This document shows positions 1-8,967 of a stretch of DNA of 64,000 nt, in pieces. Under the pieces are notes generated by a model. The model had not been told where the DNA came from. It did not search any database and saw nothing but the letters and a program-made list of their open reading frames with translations. The stretch lies in NCBI GenBank assembly GCA_021199275.1, contig JAJQIJ010000001.1, positions 26,373-90,372 on the forward strand, written 5' to 3'. This DNA is from Clostridiales bacterium. GTDB lineage: Bacteria > Bacillota > Clostridia > Oscillospirales > Acutalibacteraceae. The translations under genes were made by a program, and so were the position numbers. Each line of letters opens with the position of its first letter. The first letter of the stretch is position 1.

Positions 1-20
1 ATTTTAAGATTGCTGTCCAT
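1..20 (-). CDS. 5' end of a leftward gene, cut by the window edge
   Basis: On the minus strand an ATG at 18-20 is preceded by AAAGGTGA at good Shine-Dalgarno spacing and reads M-D-S-N-L-K before the window ends. A possible leftward promoter lies further upstream at 232-260. Six codons are too few to name a product. The call rests on the ribosome binding site alone. Confidence 0.35.
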
Positions 21-231
21 AAGTTCACCTTTGTTTAAACATTGAAAGTAAGCAGGGTCTGCCAAAAATGCGCCGCTAAAGCGAATTTATGGCATCTTTA
101 CCGTTGCCTTGCGCCGGCAGTGCAGCTGATGCTTGCCATTTCGAATGGCGAGGCAGGGCTGCTTTTGCGCGCCGGCTAAGCATAAATACCGTGCAAGAGT
201 CCGCTTTACACGCGTTTTGTTTAATATGAAT

Positions 232-260
232 AGAATAACATAAAAAGCGGCTTTTGTAAA
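232..260 (-). promoter_or_regulatory. Sigma-A-like promoter candidate, leftward
   Basis: TTTACA and TATTCT separated by 17 nt on the minus strand. It would drive the gene that leaves the window at base 1, with a leader of about 200 nt. Confidence 0.4.
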
Positions 261-319
261 TCGGCTATTTTTATTTTCGGCAAACCGGCGGCAAATTTGA
301 AAAAAAGCTGATAAAACTA

Positions 320-349
320 TTGATTAAACGGCGCCTTTTATTATATAAT
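320..349 (+). promoter_or_regulatory. Sigma-A-like promoter of the hprK operon
   Basis: TTGATT, 18-nt spacer, TATAAT. Transcription would begin near 356 and leave a leader of about 230 nt before hprK. Confidence 0.55.
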
Positions 350-424
350 ATTTAGAAAGATGTCACTGCCGGCGCAGCGCATGCTATGCATTTTTCAATA
401 AAGGGCAGCGCCCCGTCATTTAAC

Positions 425-459
425 ATTTTCGGTGGCGTATTGCAACACCACTGAAAATC
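425..459 (+). other. Hairpin in the hprK leader
   Basis: ATTTTCGGTGG pairs with CCACTGAAAAT (11 bp, one G-U pair) around a 13-nt loop. A second hairpin, AACGGCG/CGCCGTT, follows directly at 461-479. Neither has a U-run, so neither is a canonical terminator. They may be structural leader elements. Confidence 0.45.
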
Positions 460-588
460 AAACGGCGCGAGCCGCCGTTAAAAGCGGTGAACATCATAAT
501 TTAGTTAAATGGGCGGCCGGGGCATTTAATTTACATTGCTTAATTGAGCCGGCCAAAACGCCACTAAACCTGAAACGGAGATGATAAA

Positions 589-1554
589 ATGCCGGCGCAA
601 TATTCTGTTACATTGCAAAAAATAATTGACGTTTACAAGCTTGAAGTTGTATATCTGCCGTGCAGCGCAGACGAAATTCTGATTACAACAAACGAAATAA
701 ACCGCCCCGGAATAGTGCTTACGGGTTACACCGCATATTTTGACCCGCTGCGCATACAAATTCTGGGCTGGACAGAGCTGGGCTTTTTACAAAATATGGC
801 AGAATCTCAAAGAGAGGGGGCGCTTGGCTATTGGTTGGGGCTGCACCCCGCCGCTGCGGTTGTAACGCGCGGGCTTGAAATTCCTGACTATCTTATTGAC
901 GGCTGCCGAAAATTCCAGGTGCCGCTTTTAAAAACCGACGAAGAAACTTCACCGTTTCTTGCAATGCTCATTCAATATTTAAACGCAAGCCTTGCCCCGC
1001 GAATTACGCGCCACGGCGTTTTATGCGAAGTTTACGGCGAGGGCATTCTGATTGTCGGCGAAAGCGGCGCGGGGAAAAGCGAAACGGCAGTTGAACTTAT
1101 AAAACGCGGGCACCGCCTTATAGCTGACGACGCAGTTGAAATCAGGCGAACAGACGCGCACACGCTTATAGGCGCGTCACCAAACAATATACGACATTTT
1201 ATTGAGCTGCGGGGCATCGGCATAATAAACGCACGGCGGCTTTTCGGCATGGGCGCGGTAAAAGCAACTGAAAAAATAGACATGGTAGTCCGCCTTGAGC
1301 CGTGGGACAGCGCCAAGGCATATGACAGGCTCGGAATTGACAATGAATATGCAAAAATACTTGATGTTAAGGTGCCTGTAATCACAGTGCCGGTAAACCC
1401 CGGGCGCAACCTTGCCGTTATTATTGAAACGGCAGCCATGAGCAACAGGCAGAAAAAAATGGGCTATAACGCCGCGCGTGAACTTATGGCGGCAATCGGC
1501 ATGGAAGATGTTGAAGGCACAGAAAAAGAATATGACATCTGGAAAGATATGTAA
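589..1554 (+). CDS. hprK: HPr kinase/phosphorylase
   Basis: Bifunctional enzyme that phosphorylates HPr of the sugar phosphotransferase system on its regulatory serine, and removes that phosphate, linking glycolytic state to catabolite repression in Firmicutes. At 321 aa it has normal family length. Residues 1-130 form the N-terminal domain. The Walker A loop GESGAGKS is at about 157-164, followed by the acidic LIADDAVEI segment and the family signature IELRGIGIIN near 205-214. The ATG at 589 follows a CGGAG site. It is the first gene of a rightward operon with glucokinase and murB, a common hprK setting in clostridia. The predicted promoter is at 320-349. Confidence 0.97.
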   Translation: MPAQYSVTLQKIIDVYKLEVVYLPCSADEILITTNEINRPGIVLTGYTAYFDPLRIQILGWTELGFLQNMAESQREGALGYWLGLHPAAAVVTRGLEIPDYLIDGCRKFQVPLLKTDEETSPFLAMLIQYLNASLAPRITRHGVLCEVYGEGILIVGESGAGKSETAVELIKRGHRLIADDAVEIRRTDAHTLIGASPNNIRHFIELRGIGIINARRLFGMGAVKATEKIDMVVRLEPWDSAKAYDRLGIDNEYAKILDVKVPVITVPVNPGRNLAVIIETAAMSNRQKKMGYNAARELMAAIGMEDVEGTEKEYDIWKDM

Positions 1555-1575
1555 GTCAGATTTAGGAGGAATACA

Positions 1576-2529
1576 ATGCTTAGACTCGGAATAGACCTTG
1601 GGGGAACAAATATAGCCTGCGCCGTGGTAGACGATGAAAGCTATGAAATGCTGGCAAAGGCAAAAACGCCCACAAATGTGCCGCGTGCGGCCGGTGAAAT
1701 TTTTGATGACATTGCAAAAATCTGCCGCGAAGCCATGCAAGCGGCAAAAGTCACCGCTAAAGACATTGTGTCAGTGGGGCTTGGCACGCCCGGCACGGTT
1801 AACGCCGGCGGGGTTATTGAATATGCCAACAACCTGGGCTTTAACAACGTGCCTGCCGCTGAAATGCTGCGGGAAAGGCTGGGGCAGGGCATGAAAGCTT
1901 TTGTTGAAAATGACGCAAATTGCGCGGCGCTCGGCGAAGCATATGCGGGCTGCGGCAACGGCGCTAAGGATTTTGTAGCCGTTACTCTGGGCACGGGCGT
2001 GGGTTCCGGCATAATTTCAAACGGCAAAATTATAAACGGCGTAAACAATGCCGCGGGCGAATGCGGGCACATGGTTATTCAGGTTGACGGCGAGCCGTGC
2101 AGCTGCGGGCGTCGCGGCTGCTGGGAAGCATATGCTTCTGCAACGGCGCTTATAAGACAAACTGAACAGTCAATGAAAGAACACCCTGATTCCATAATGC
2201 ACGAACTTGCCGCCAAGGAAGGAAAGGTAAGCGGGCGCACGTCGTTTGACGCAATGCGCATGGGCGACATAGCTGCAATTCGTGTTGTCAATAATTATAT
2301 CAAATATGTGGCATGCGGGCTTATCAATCTGGTTAACACGCTTCAGCCGGAAATCATCTGCATAGGCGGCGGTATCTGCAATGAAAACGAAACGCTTTTA
2401 AAGCCGCTGCGTAATTATGTTCAGGCTGAAAGATATTCAATACACAGCAAGCTGCAAACTAAAATAGTAAAAGCACAGCTCGGAAATGACGCCGGCATTA
2501 TAGGCGCGGCGCTTTTGGGCAAGGCTTAA
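1576..2529 (+). CDS. glcK: ROK-family glucokinase
   Basis: Phosphorylates glucose to glucose-6-phosphate using ATP in the cytoplasm. The phosphate-binding loop GIDLGGTNIA is at residues 4-13, a second loop GTGVGSG is near 139, and the ROK zinc motif is seen as His in GECGHM followed by CSCGRRGCWE (about 175-184). Length 317 aa is typical for bacterial ROK glucokinases. The start is fixed by AGGAGG 7 nt before the ATG. It sits 21 nt after hprK, so a sugar kinase is co-transcribed with the carbon-catabolite sensor. ROK sugar specificity cannot be read with certainty, so another hexose or an amino sugar is possible. Confidence 0.9.
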   Translation: MLRLGIDLGGTNIACAVVDDESYEMLAKAKTPTNVPRAAGEIFDDIAKICREAMQAAKVTAKDIVSVGLGTPGTVNAGGVIEYANNLGFNNVPAAEMLRERLGQGMKAFVENDANCAALGEAYAGCGNGAKDFVAVTLGTGVGSGIISNGKIINGVNNAAGECGHMVIQVDGEPCSCGRRGCWEAYASATALIRQTEQSMKEHPDSIMHELAAKEGKVSGRTSFDAMRMGDIAAIRVVNNYIKYVACGLINLVNTLQPEIICIGGGICNENETLLKPLRNYVQAERYSIHSKLQTKIVKAQLGNDAGIIGAALLGKA

Positions 2530-2541
2530 ACCGGTGATTTT

Positions 2542-3441
2542 TTGGAAAGATTAATAGAATTTGCCCAAAAGCAGGGCATAAAATACCTTGAAAACGAAAT
2601 AATGAAAAACCACACCACATTTAAAATAGGCGGTGCGGCAAAATTAATGCTGTTTCCAAAAAACGAAGCTCAGGTTGCGGCAGCTGTGAAATTCTGCCGC
2701 AGTGCCGGCGTGCGTTATATGGCAATCGGAAACGGCTCTAATTTGCTGGTTTCAGATTCCGGCATAGACGCTGCGGTTATTGCTCTTGGCAGCGATTTTT
2801 CAAAAATTTGCCTTGAAAGCGGCTGTGTGGTTTTTGCCGAAAGCGGCGCGCCGCTTTCAAAGCTTTGCAGGTTTGCGCTTGAAAATTCACTGTCCGGGCT
2901 TGAATTTGCATATGGAATTCCGGGCAGTGTGGGCGGCGCGGTATATATGAACGCGGGCGCTTACGGCGGTGAAATAAAAGACGTGCTTTTGAAAATTAAC
3001 CATGTTGACTGCACCGGCGTTTGCGGCAGCATTTCGGCAAGCGATGCGGCTCTTTCTTACAGGCATTCCGTTTATGCAGAAAACGGTTTTGTTATTACAG
3101 GAGCATATTTCAAGCTGCAAAAGGCGGAAAAAGCCGAAATAGAGACGAAAATGAAAGATTTGCTTTCAAGGCGCCGCGAAAAGCAGCCGCTTGAATACCC
3201 AAGCGCCGGCTCAACTTTCAAACGCCCTGCGGGGCATTATGCCGCCAGGCTTATTGAAGAATGCAATTTAAAGGGCATGAGCGTGGGCGGCGCGGCAGTC
3301 AGTGAAAAACACGCCGGCTTTGTAATAAACAAAGGCAACGCCACTGCCGCAGATGTGCTGGCGCTGTGCCGCAGTGTGAGCGACACAGTGTTTAAAGAAA
3401 AAGGAGTAAAGCTTGAAATGGAAGTAAGGGTGGTTGAATAA
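2542..3441 (+). CDS. murB: UDP-N-acetylenolpyruvoylglucosamine reductase
   Basis: FAD- and NADPH-dependent reduction of UDP-GlcNAc-enolpyruvate to UDP-MurNAc, the second committed step of peptidoglycan precursor synthesis. Flavin-binding motifs GNGSNLLVSD (about 64-73) and GIPGSVGGAVYMNAGAYGG (about 125-143) are present, then SYRHS and the active-site segment SAGSTFKRP (about 221-229), whose Ser is the expected proton donor. Length 299 aa is typical. The start is TTG at 2542 behind GGTGA; no upstream ATG is available. The stop codon abuts the rapZ start, so the two are probably translationally coupled. Confidence 0.96.
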   Translation: MERLIEFAQKQGIKYLENEIMKNHTTFKIGGAAKLMLFPKNEAQVAAAVKFCRSAGVRYMAIGNGSNLLVSDSGIDAAVIALGSDFSKICLESGCVVFAESGAPLSKLCRFALENSLSGLEFAYGIPGSVGGAVYMNAGAYGGEIKDVLLKINHVDCTGVCGSISASDAALSYRHSVYAENGFVITGAYFKLQKAEKAEIETKMKDLLSRRREKQPLEYPSAGSTFKRPAGHYAARLIEECNLKGMSVGGAAVSEKHAGFVINKGNATAADVLALCRSVSDTVFKEKGVKLEMEVRVVE

Positions 3442-4314
3442 ATGATTATTGAAAAAAAGGAACTTATCATTTTGACGGGCATTTCAGGCGCGGGCAAGTC
3501 CACCGCAATAAGCTGCCTTGAAGACATGAATTATTATTGCATTGACAACATGCCGGTTTTTTTGCTTGAAACCTTTCTTGAACTGCTGTCTGAAAAAGCG
3601 GCGCATAATAAAATAGCCATTGTTATTGACGTGCGCACCACAGAAAATTTTGAATCTATTTTGTCTGCATTGGCGGGTGCGGAAAGATATGATTATGAAA
3701 TGAAAGTTATTTATTTGGACATAAAAACGCCGGAGGCGCTTAAACGTTATAAGCTGACAAGGCGCAAGCACCCGTTTTCGGACAGGTTTTCCGGCAACAT
3801 AGAAAATGCCATTGCATATGAAAGGCAGACTCTTGAGGCGCTCAGGCTCAGGGCAGACCATATTATTGACACATCTGAACTTACAACAGGCATGCTCAAA
3901 CGCCGCTTTGCGCAAATTTTGCTTGGCGGCGACAAAGACATTATGAACATTCACATTGAATCGTTCGGCTTTAAATTCGGCATTCCCACAGAGGCAGATT
4001 TTGTAATTGACGTCAGGTGCCTGCCAAACCCCTATTGGCTTGAAACATTAAGAGACAAAACCGGGCTTGACAGGGAAGTTAAAGATTATGTCTTTTCATT
4101 TGAAGAGGCAAACGAGCTGCTTGGGCGGCTGATAGACATGCTTGACTTTTTAAACCCGCTTTATATTAAAGAGGGCAGGAGCCAGCTGGTAATAGCTGTG
4201 GGCTGCACGGGCGGCAACCACCGCAGCGTTGCGTTTGCCGAAGCGCTAAGGGAACATTTTTCCCTGCGCTGGGACAATGTTTCGGTGCACCACAGAGATA
4301 TTGACAGAAAGTGA
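3442..4314 (+). CDS. rapZ: RapZ/YvcJ nucleotide-binding adaptor protein
   Basis: P-loop NTPase of the RapZ (YvcJ) family. In enterobacteria it is the adaptor that directs RNase E to the glmZ small RNA. In Firmicutes its target is less clear, with links to cell-envelope metabolism and competence. Walker A GISGAGKS is at 13-20. The conserved C-terminal domain includes IAVGCTGGNHRSVAFAE near 251, the expected ligand/RNA-binding part. Length 290 aa matches the family. ATG follows the murB stop with no gap. whiA is 35 nt downstream; the yvcK gene usually found between them is absent. Confidence 0.95.
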   Translation: MIIEKKELIILTGISGAGKSTAISCLEDMNYYCIDNMPVFLLETFLELLSEKAAHNKIAIVIDVRTTENFESILSALAGAERYDYEMKVIYLDIKTPEALKRYKLTRRKHPFSDRFSGNIENAIAYERQTLEALRLRADHIIDTSELTTGMLKRRFAQILLGGDKDIMNIHIESFGFKFGIPTEADFVIDVRCLPNPYWLETLRDKTGLDREVKDYVFSFEEANELLGRLIDMLDFLNPLYIKEGRSQLVIAVGCTGGNHRSVAFAEALREHFSLRWDNVSVHHRDIDRK

Positions 4315-4349
4315 TTTCGGCGCGTTTTATCTTTTAAGGAAGAAAAGTT

Positions 4350-5270
4350 ATGTCGTTTTCAAAAGATGTAAAGGACGAACTTATAAAGGTTCAATATGAA
4401 AAGCCATGCTGCAAAAGGTCTGTGCTTTACGGGCTTTGCCTTTTCGGCAGGGCCTTTTCGTCGTCCGGGGTAATGCTGCAAACAGAACACAGGGGCGTGG
4501 CAGAGCTTTACGCAAGTCTTTTGGGCGAGCTTTTCAACATAAAGGCAGACATTACGCCCACGCCGAAAGAAAGAAGCTATAATGTGCACGTTGCAAAAAG
4601 GGCAGACTGTGAAAAGCTCATCAAAGCTTTCGGCCATGCAGACGGGGAAAGCTTAAGAATAAACCATTCAAATTTTTACTGCGAAAGCTGCACGGGCGCT
4701 TTTATGGCGGGCGCATTTTTGGCGTCAGGCACAGTGTCGTCTCCAAACAAAGATTACCATCTTGAATTTACAATTCCTTATTACAACCTTTCAAAAAGCT
4801 TGCAGACCTTGCTGGCTGAAAAAGAATTGCAGCCGAAATATGCCCGGCGAAAGGGCTATAATATAATTTATTTCAAGGAAAGCGAAGCCATAGAAAACTG
4901 CCTTTACATTATGGGCGCGCACTCTGCAATGTTTGATATGATGAACATAAAAATTGTAAAGGATTTCAGAAACAAGGCAAACAGAAAGGCCAATTGTGAA
5001 AACGCCAATATAAACAAAATGGTTGAAGCTGCCGCCGTGCAGATAAACGCCGTTGAAAAAATCTGGCGAATAAAGGGAAGGGATTACCTGCCGCAAAATC
5101 TTGAAAAAATTGCCGAGCTCAGATATGAAAACCCCGATTTGAGCCTGGGTGAGCTGGCAGAGCTTTCACCTGACGGGCTGAGCCGCAGCGGAATTAACCA
5201 CAGGTTAAATAAAATTATTGAAATTGCAAAAAAACTTGACAACAGCCCCGGAAAAAGCGCTGAAAATTAA
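4350..5270 (+). CDS. whiA: DNA-binding regulator WhiA
   Basis: Conserved Gram-positive protein with an N-terminal degenerate homing-endonuclease (LAGLIDADG-like) fold and a C-terminal helix-turn-helix. In actinomycetes it activates sporulation septation genes; in Bacillus it affects cell division and chromosome segregation. The AFMAGAFLASGTVSSP segment near 117-132 belongs to the endonuclease-like part, and LSLGELAELSPDGLSRSGIN near 265-284 is the C-terminal HTH. The 306 aa length is usual. Start at 4350 behind AAGGAAG. It is followed 17 nt later by dnaE. Confidence 0.96.
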   Translation: MSFSKDVKDELIKVQYEKPCCKRSVLYGLCLFGRAFSSSGVMLQTEHRGVAELYASLLGELFNIKADITPTPKERSYNVHVAKRADCEKLIKAFGHADGESLRINHSNFYCESCTGAFMAGAFLASGTVSSPNKDYHLEFTIPYYNLSKSLQTLLAEKELQPKYARRKGYNIIYFKESEAIENCLYIMGAHSAMFDMMNIKIVKDFRNKANRKANCENANINKMVEAAAVQINAVEKIWRIKGRDYLPQNLEKIAELRYENPDLSLGELAELSPDGLSRSGINHRLNKIIEIAKKLDNSPGKSAEN

Positions 5271-5287
5271 AGTGATTTGGTGATATA

Positions 5288-8200
5288 ATGTTTACTCATT
5301 TGCATGTGCACACAGAATATTCGCTGCTTGACGGCGCCTGCCGTATCGAGCAGCTTGTGCTGCGCGCAAAAGAGCTCGGCATGACTTCTCTTGCCATTAC
5401 AGACCATGGCAATATGTACGGCGCGGTTGATTTTTACAAGGCTTGCAAAAAGCATGACGTTAAACCTATAATCGGCTGCGAAGTTTATGTTGCCGCAAGG
5501 TCTCGATTTGACAAAGACAAAACGCTTGACAAAGATTACAACCACCTTATTTTGCTGGTTGAAAATGAAGAGGGCTATAAAAACCTTACTAAGCTTGTCT
5601 CTCTTTCTTTTACGGAAGGTTATTATTACAAGCCGCGGGTTGACCATGAAACACTGCGCAAATACCACGGCGGGCTTATATGCCTTTCTGCATGTCTCGC
5701 CGGCGAAATACCGCGCGCAATAACGGCAAATGATTTTGAAAGCGCAAAAAGCACTGCGCTTTGGTATAATGAAATTTTCGGCGCCGGAAATTATTATCTT
5801 GAGCTGCAAGACCATGGAATTAAAGAGCAGGGCAAGGTGAACGAAGCTTTAAAGACTATTTCGCGGCAAACCGGCATACCGCTTGTTGCCACAAATGACG
5901 TGCATTATATAGAAAAGGCTGACAGCAAGGTGCAGCAGGTTTTAATATGCATTGCCACAAACCGCGTGCTGGGCGAAGACACGGGGCTTGAATTTCATTC
6001 AAGGGAATTTTATCTGAAAAGCGAAAGCGAAATGGCTGAAATTTTCAGCGACGTGCCTGATTCGCTTGAAAACACGGCGAAAATTGCCAAGCGGTGCAAT
6101 TTTGATTTTGAATTCGGCAACACCAAGCTGCCTTATTTTGAAACACCCGGTAATATTGAACACTTTGAATATTTCAAAAAAATGTGCACAGACGGGCTGT
6201 ATAAGCGCTATAAAAGCCCGAATAGCGAATATAAAAAACGCCTTGATTATGAACTTGAAACCGTAAATAAAATGGGCTATACAGACTATTATCTTATTGT
6301 GGCTGACTTTGTTTCGTTTGCACGTTCAAAGGGCATTCCCGTGGGGCCCGGCAGGGGCTCCGGCGCCGGCTCTTTGGCAGCTTATTGCATTGGCATAACT
6401 GACCTTGACCCAATGAAATACAACCTGCTTTTTGAGCGCTTTTTAAACCCCGAAAGGGTGTCGATGCCTGACTTTGATATAGATTTTTGTTATGAGCGCC
6501 GGCAGGAGGTAATAGATTATGTTACTGAAAAATACGGAGCAGACCATGTTGCCCAGATTGTGACTTTCGGCACGCTGCAAACAAGGGCCGCAATACGTGA
6601 TGTGGGGCGGGTTATGGGGCTTAAATATTCGTTTGTTGACATGATTGCCAAGCTCGTGCCAAATGATTTTCACATTACAATAGACGAAGCTGTTAAAAAG
6701 TCAAAAGAGCTAAGCGATTTGATGCGCCAAGACGAACAGGTGAACGAGCTTATTGAAACTGCGCGCAAGGTGGAAGGAATGCCGCGCAACCCTTCAACCC
6801 ATGCGGCGGGTGTTGTAATAACGCGCGAGCCTGTGTCGAGCTATGTGCCCCTTGCCACTAATGACGACATTGTGGTAACGCAATATATTATGACAACGCT
6901 TGAAGAGCTGGGCCTGTTAAAAATGGACTTTTTGGGGCTTAGGACGCTCACCGTTATAAATGACGCGGCAACGGCAGCCGGGGTGGACATAGACTCAGTT
7001 TCCGTTGAAGACCCCAAAGTTTACAGGCTTTTTGCAAACGGCAAAACAGAGGGCATATTTCAGTTTGAATCAAGCGGCATGAAGCAAATGCTTAAAAATT
7101 TAAAGCCCACAAAGCTTGAACATCTCATTGCGGCGAATTCGCTTTACCGCCCCGGCCCGGCAAAGCAGATTGACGCATTTATTGAAAATTCACGCAGCCC
7201 CGAAAAAATTAAATATTCAACACCGCTGCTAAAGCCTATTTTGCAAGACACTTTCGGCTGCATTGTATACCAGGAACAGGTAATGCAGGTTTTCAGGCAG
7301 CTTGCGGGTTATTCATATGGCAGGGCAGACGTTGTAAGGCGTGCCATGAGCAAAAAGAAACAGGCTGTTATGGAACAGGAACGCACGGCGTTTATTGCCG
7401 GGTGTGAAAAAAATAATATAAGCGCCCAAACTGCTAATGATATATTTGACACCATGGCTGAATTTTCAAAATATGCTTTCAACAAGTCGCACGCGGCTTG
7501 TTATTCCCTTGTGGCTTACAGAACGGCTTATCTTAAAGTTTACCACCCTGCCGAATTCATGGCTGCGCTGCTGACGTCAGTGCTTGACTCTTCCAACAAA
7601 ATTGCAAGATATATAGCCGAAAGCAAGCGCCTTGGGCTCAAGCTCAGCGTGCCGGACGTCAACACGTCAATGAAAGGCTTTACCGCAAAGGGCAATGTAA
7701 TAAGCTATGGGCTTTTGGGCATAAAAAATGTAGGAAGCGAATTTATTAATGAAATTATAAACGAGCGCCGAAACGGCAAATATAAAGATTTGCAGGACTT
7801 TTGCACCAGGCTTCAGGGCGCGCATTTCAACAGGCGCGCGGTTGAAAGTCTTATAAGAAGCGGCGCGCTTGATTCCATGGGGGCAAACCGCTGCCAAATG
7901 CTGCACGCCCTGCCGGAACTCATTGCACATCTTGAAGAACACAGGCGCAAAACCATGTACGGCCAGGTCGGCTTTTTTGAGCTTGATGAAAGCAAAAAAA
8001 GCTTTGCGCTTGATTTTAAAATGCCGCGCGTGCCCGAATTCCCGCAAAGCGAACTCTTAAAAATGGAAAAAGAAATGACCGGGCTTTATCTTTCCGGCCA
8101 CCCGATGGACAAATATGACGACATAATAGAAAAGCTGGGCTACCCGCGCACTGCCGATTTGCTTGAAGAAGCGGGAAGCTACAGGGGCGCTTATAAAGAC

Positions 8201-8725
8201 AAAGACATTGTTACAATAGCCGGCGCAATATCTGCCGTTACAAGGAAAAGAACTAAAAACGGCAATGAAATGGCGTTTGTCACAATTGAAGACATGCTGG
8301 GTGAAATAGAAATTATTGTTTTCCCAAATGTTTATGAAAATGCAAAAAAATTACTAGGCGCCGGCGCGGTGATTACGGTTACGGGCAGCATAAGCGTGGA
8401 AGAGGAAAAGGAAGTGCGCCTGATTGCAAATTCAATCAGCGGCGAGCCCACGGCCGCAGCCGGGCAAAAGCCCGCCGAAAGGGGCGCTCAGCGCAAAGAA
8501 AAGCGCCGCGGGCTGTTTTTGCGTTTTGAATCAAGGCAAGACGCCAATATTGCCAAAGTGCAAAATCTGACGTCAATATTTGACGGGGCATACCCGCTGT
8601 ATTTCTATTATATAGATGAAAAAAAATATGAGCTGCGCCCAAAAGCTGAATTTGTTGCGCTAAACGACACTATGCTGGGCGAACTCAAAAGAATATTGGG
8701 CAGCGCAAACGTGGCAGTTATGTAA
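5288..8725 (+). CDS. dnaE: DNA polymerase III alpha subunit (DnaE)
   Basis: C-family replicative DNA polymerase. In low-GC Gram-positives DnaE works with PolC and extends RNA primers. The N-terminal PHP domain starts at residue 2 (HLHVHTEYSLLDGAC; ITDHGNMYG near 38). The palm contains GPGRGSGAGS near 353 and the catalytic PDFDIDF near 394-400. A helix-hairpin-helix region and an OB-fold (about 970-1050, VTIAGAISAVTRK) follow. Length 1145 aa is typical of DnaE1/DnaE3 types. Start ATG 5288 has a weak GGTGA site very close to it. It ends the whiA-linked group; pfkA follows 242 nt later with its own promoter. Confidence 0.97.
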   Translation: MFTHLHVHTEYSLLDGACRIEQLVLRAKELGMTSLAITDHGNMYGAVDFYKACKKHDVKPIIGCEVYVAARSRFDKDKTLDKDYNHLILLVENEEGYKNLTKLVSLSFTEGYYYKPRVDHETLRKYHGGLICLSACLAGEIPRAITANDFESAKSTALWYNEIFGAGNYYLELQDHGIKEQGKVNEALKTISRQTGIPLVATNDVHYIEKADSKVQQVLICIATNRVLGEDTGLEFHSREFYLKSESEMAEIFSDVPDSLENTAKIAKRCNFDFEFGNTKLPYFETPGNIEHFEYFKKMCTDGLYKRYKSPNSEYKKRLDYELETVNKMGYTDYYLIVADFVSFARSKGIPVGPGRGSGAGSLAAYCIGITDLDPMKYNLLFERFLNPERVSMPDFDIDFCYERRQEVIDYVTEKYGADHVAQIVTFGTLQTRAAIRDVGRVMGLKYSFVDMIAKLVPNDFHITIDEAVKKSKELSDLMRQDEQVNELIETARKVEGMPRNPSTHAAGVVITREPVSSYVPLATNDDIVVTQYIMTTLEELGLLKMDFLGLRTLTVINDAATAAGVDIDSVSVEDPKVYRLFANGKTEGIFQFESSGMKQMLKNLKPTKLEHLIAANSLYRPGPAKQIDAFIENSRSPEKIKYSTPLLKPILQDTFGCIVYQEQVMQVFRQLAGYSYGRADVVRRAMSKKKQAVMEQERTAFIAGCEKNNISAQTANDIFDTMAEFSKYAFNKSHAACYSLVAYRTAYLKVYHPAEFMAALLTSVLDSSNKIARYIAESKRLGLKLSVPDVNTSMKGFTAKGNVISYGLLGIKNVGSEFINEIINERRNGKYKDLQDFCTRLQGAHFNRRAVESLIRSGALDSMGANRCQMLHALPELIAHLEEHRRKTMYGQVGFFELDESKKSFALDFKMPRVPEFPQSELLKMEKEMTGLYLSGHPMDKYDDIIEKLGYPRTADLLEEAGSYRGAYKDKDIVTIAGAISAVTRKRTKNGNEMAFVTIEDMLGEIEIIVFPNVYENAKKLLGAGAVITVTGSISVEEEKEVRLIANSISGEPTAAAGQKPAERGAQRKEKRRGLFLRFESRQDANIAKVQNLTSIFDGAYPLYFYYIDEKKYELRPKAEFVALNDTMLGELKRILGSANVAVM

Positions 8726-8803
8726 TTCCATAAATGTCTGCCGGGTGTTTTGCAGCGCAAACGGGCGCTGTGCCGCTGTTTTCAATGCAGTTTTACTAAC
8801 TGC

Positions 8804-8832
8804 TTGACTTTTTTGGGTAAATTAAGTAAAAT
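8804..8832 (+). promoter_or_regulatory. Sigma-A-like promoter of pfkA
   Basis: TTGACT, 17-nt spacer, TAAAAT, giving a leader of about 130 nt. The leader contains GC-rich complementary blocks (GCCCGGG near 8857 and CCGGGC near 8916) that could fold together. Confidence 0.6.
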
Positions 8833-8967
8833 ATGGAAAGTTGCATATACCGCCTGCCCGGGCTTTAAATTAAGCAAAGCTGCCGGTAATCAGTAAAAAC
8901 GCCGGGCTTTGATTCCGGGCGGACAATAAAAATGATTTTAATGATTTTAAGGAAAAGGGGAATTGTT

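Larger units (their letters stand above)
21..588. other. Divergent intergenic region and hprK leader
   Basis: About 570 nt without a credible protein gene. It holds a leftward promoter candidate (232-260), a rightward promoter candidate (320-349), and two hairpins in the resulting hprK leader (425-459 and 461-479). The short minus-strand ORF 526-759 in the track overlaps hprK and has no recognisable features. I see no known riboswitch. Confidence 0.6.

Noticed and set aside
1177-1740. 187-aa minus-strand ORF and similar long antisense ORFs (for example 5267-5815, 33727-34059, 39807-40433)
   Set aside because: They lie opposite strongly identified genes, lack ribosome sites and carry no recognisable sequence.
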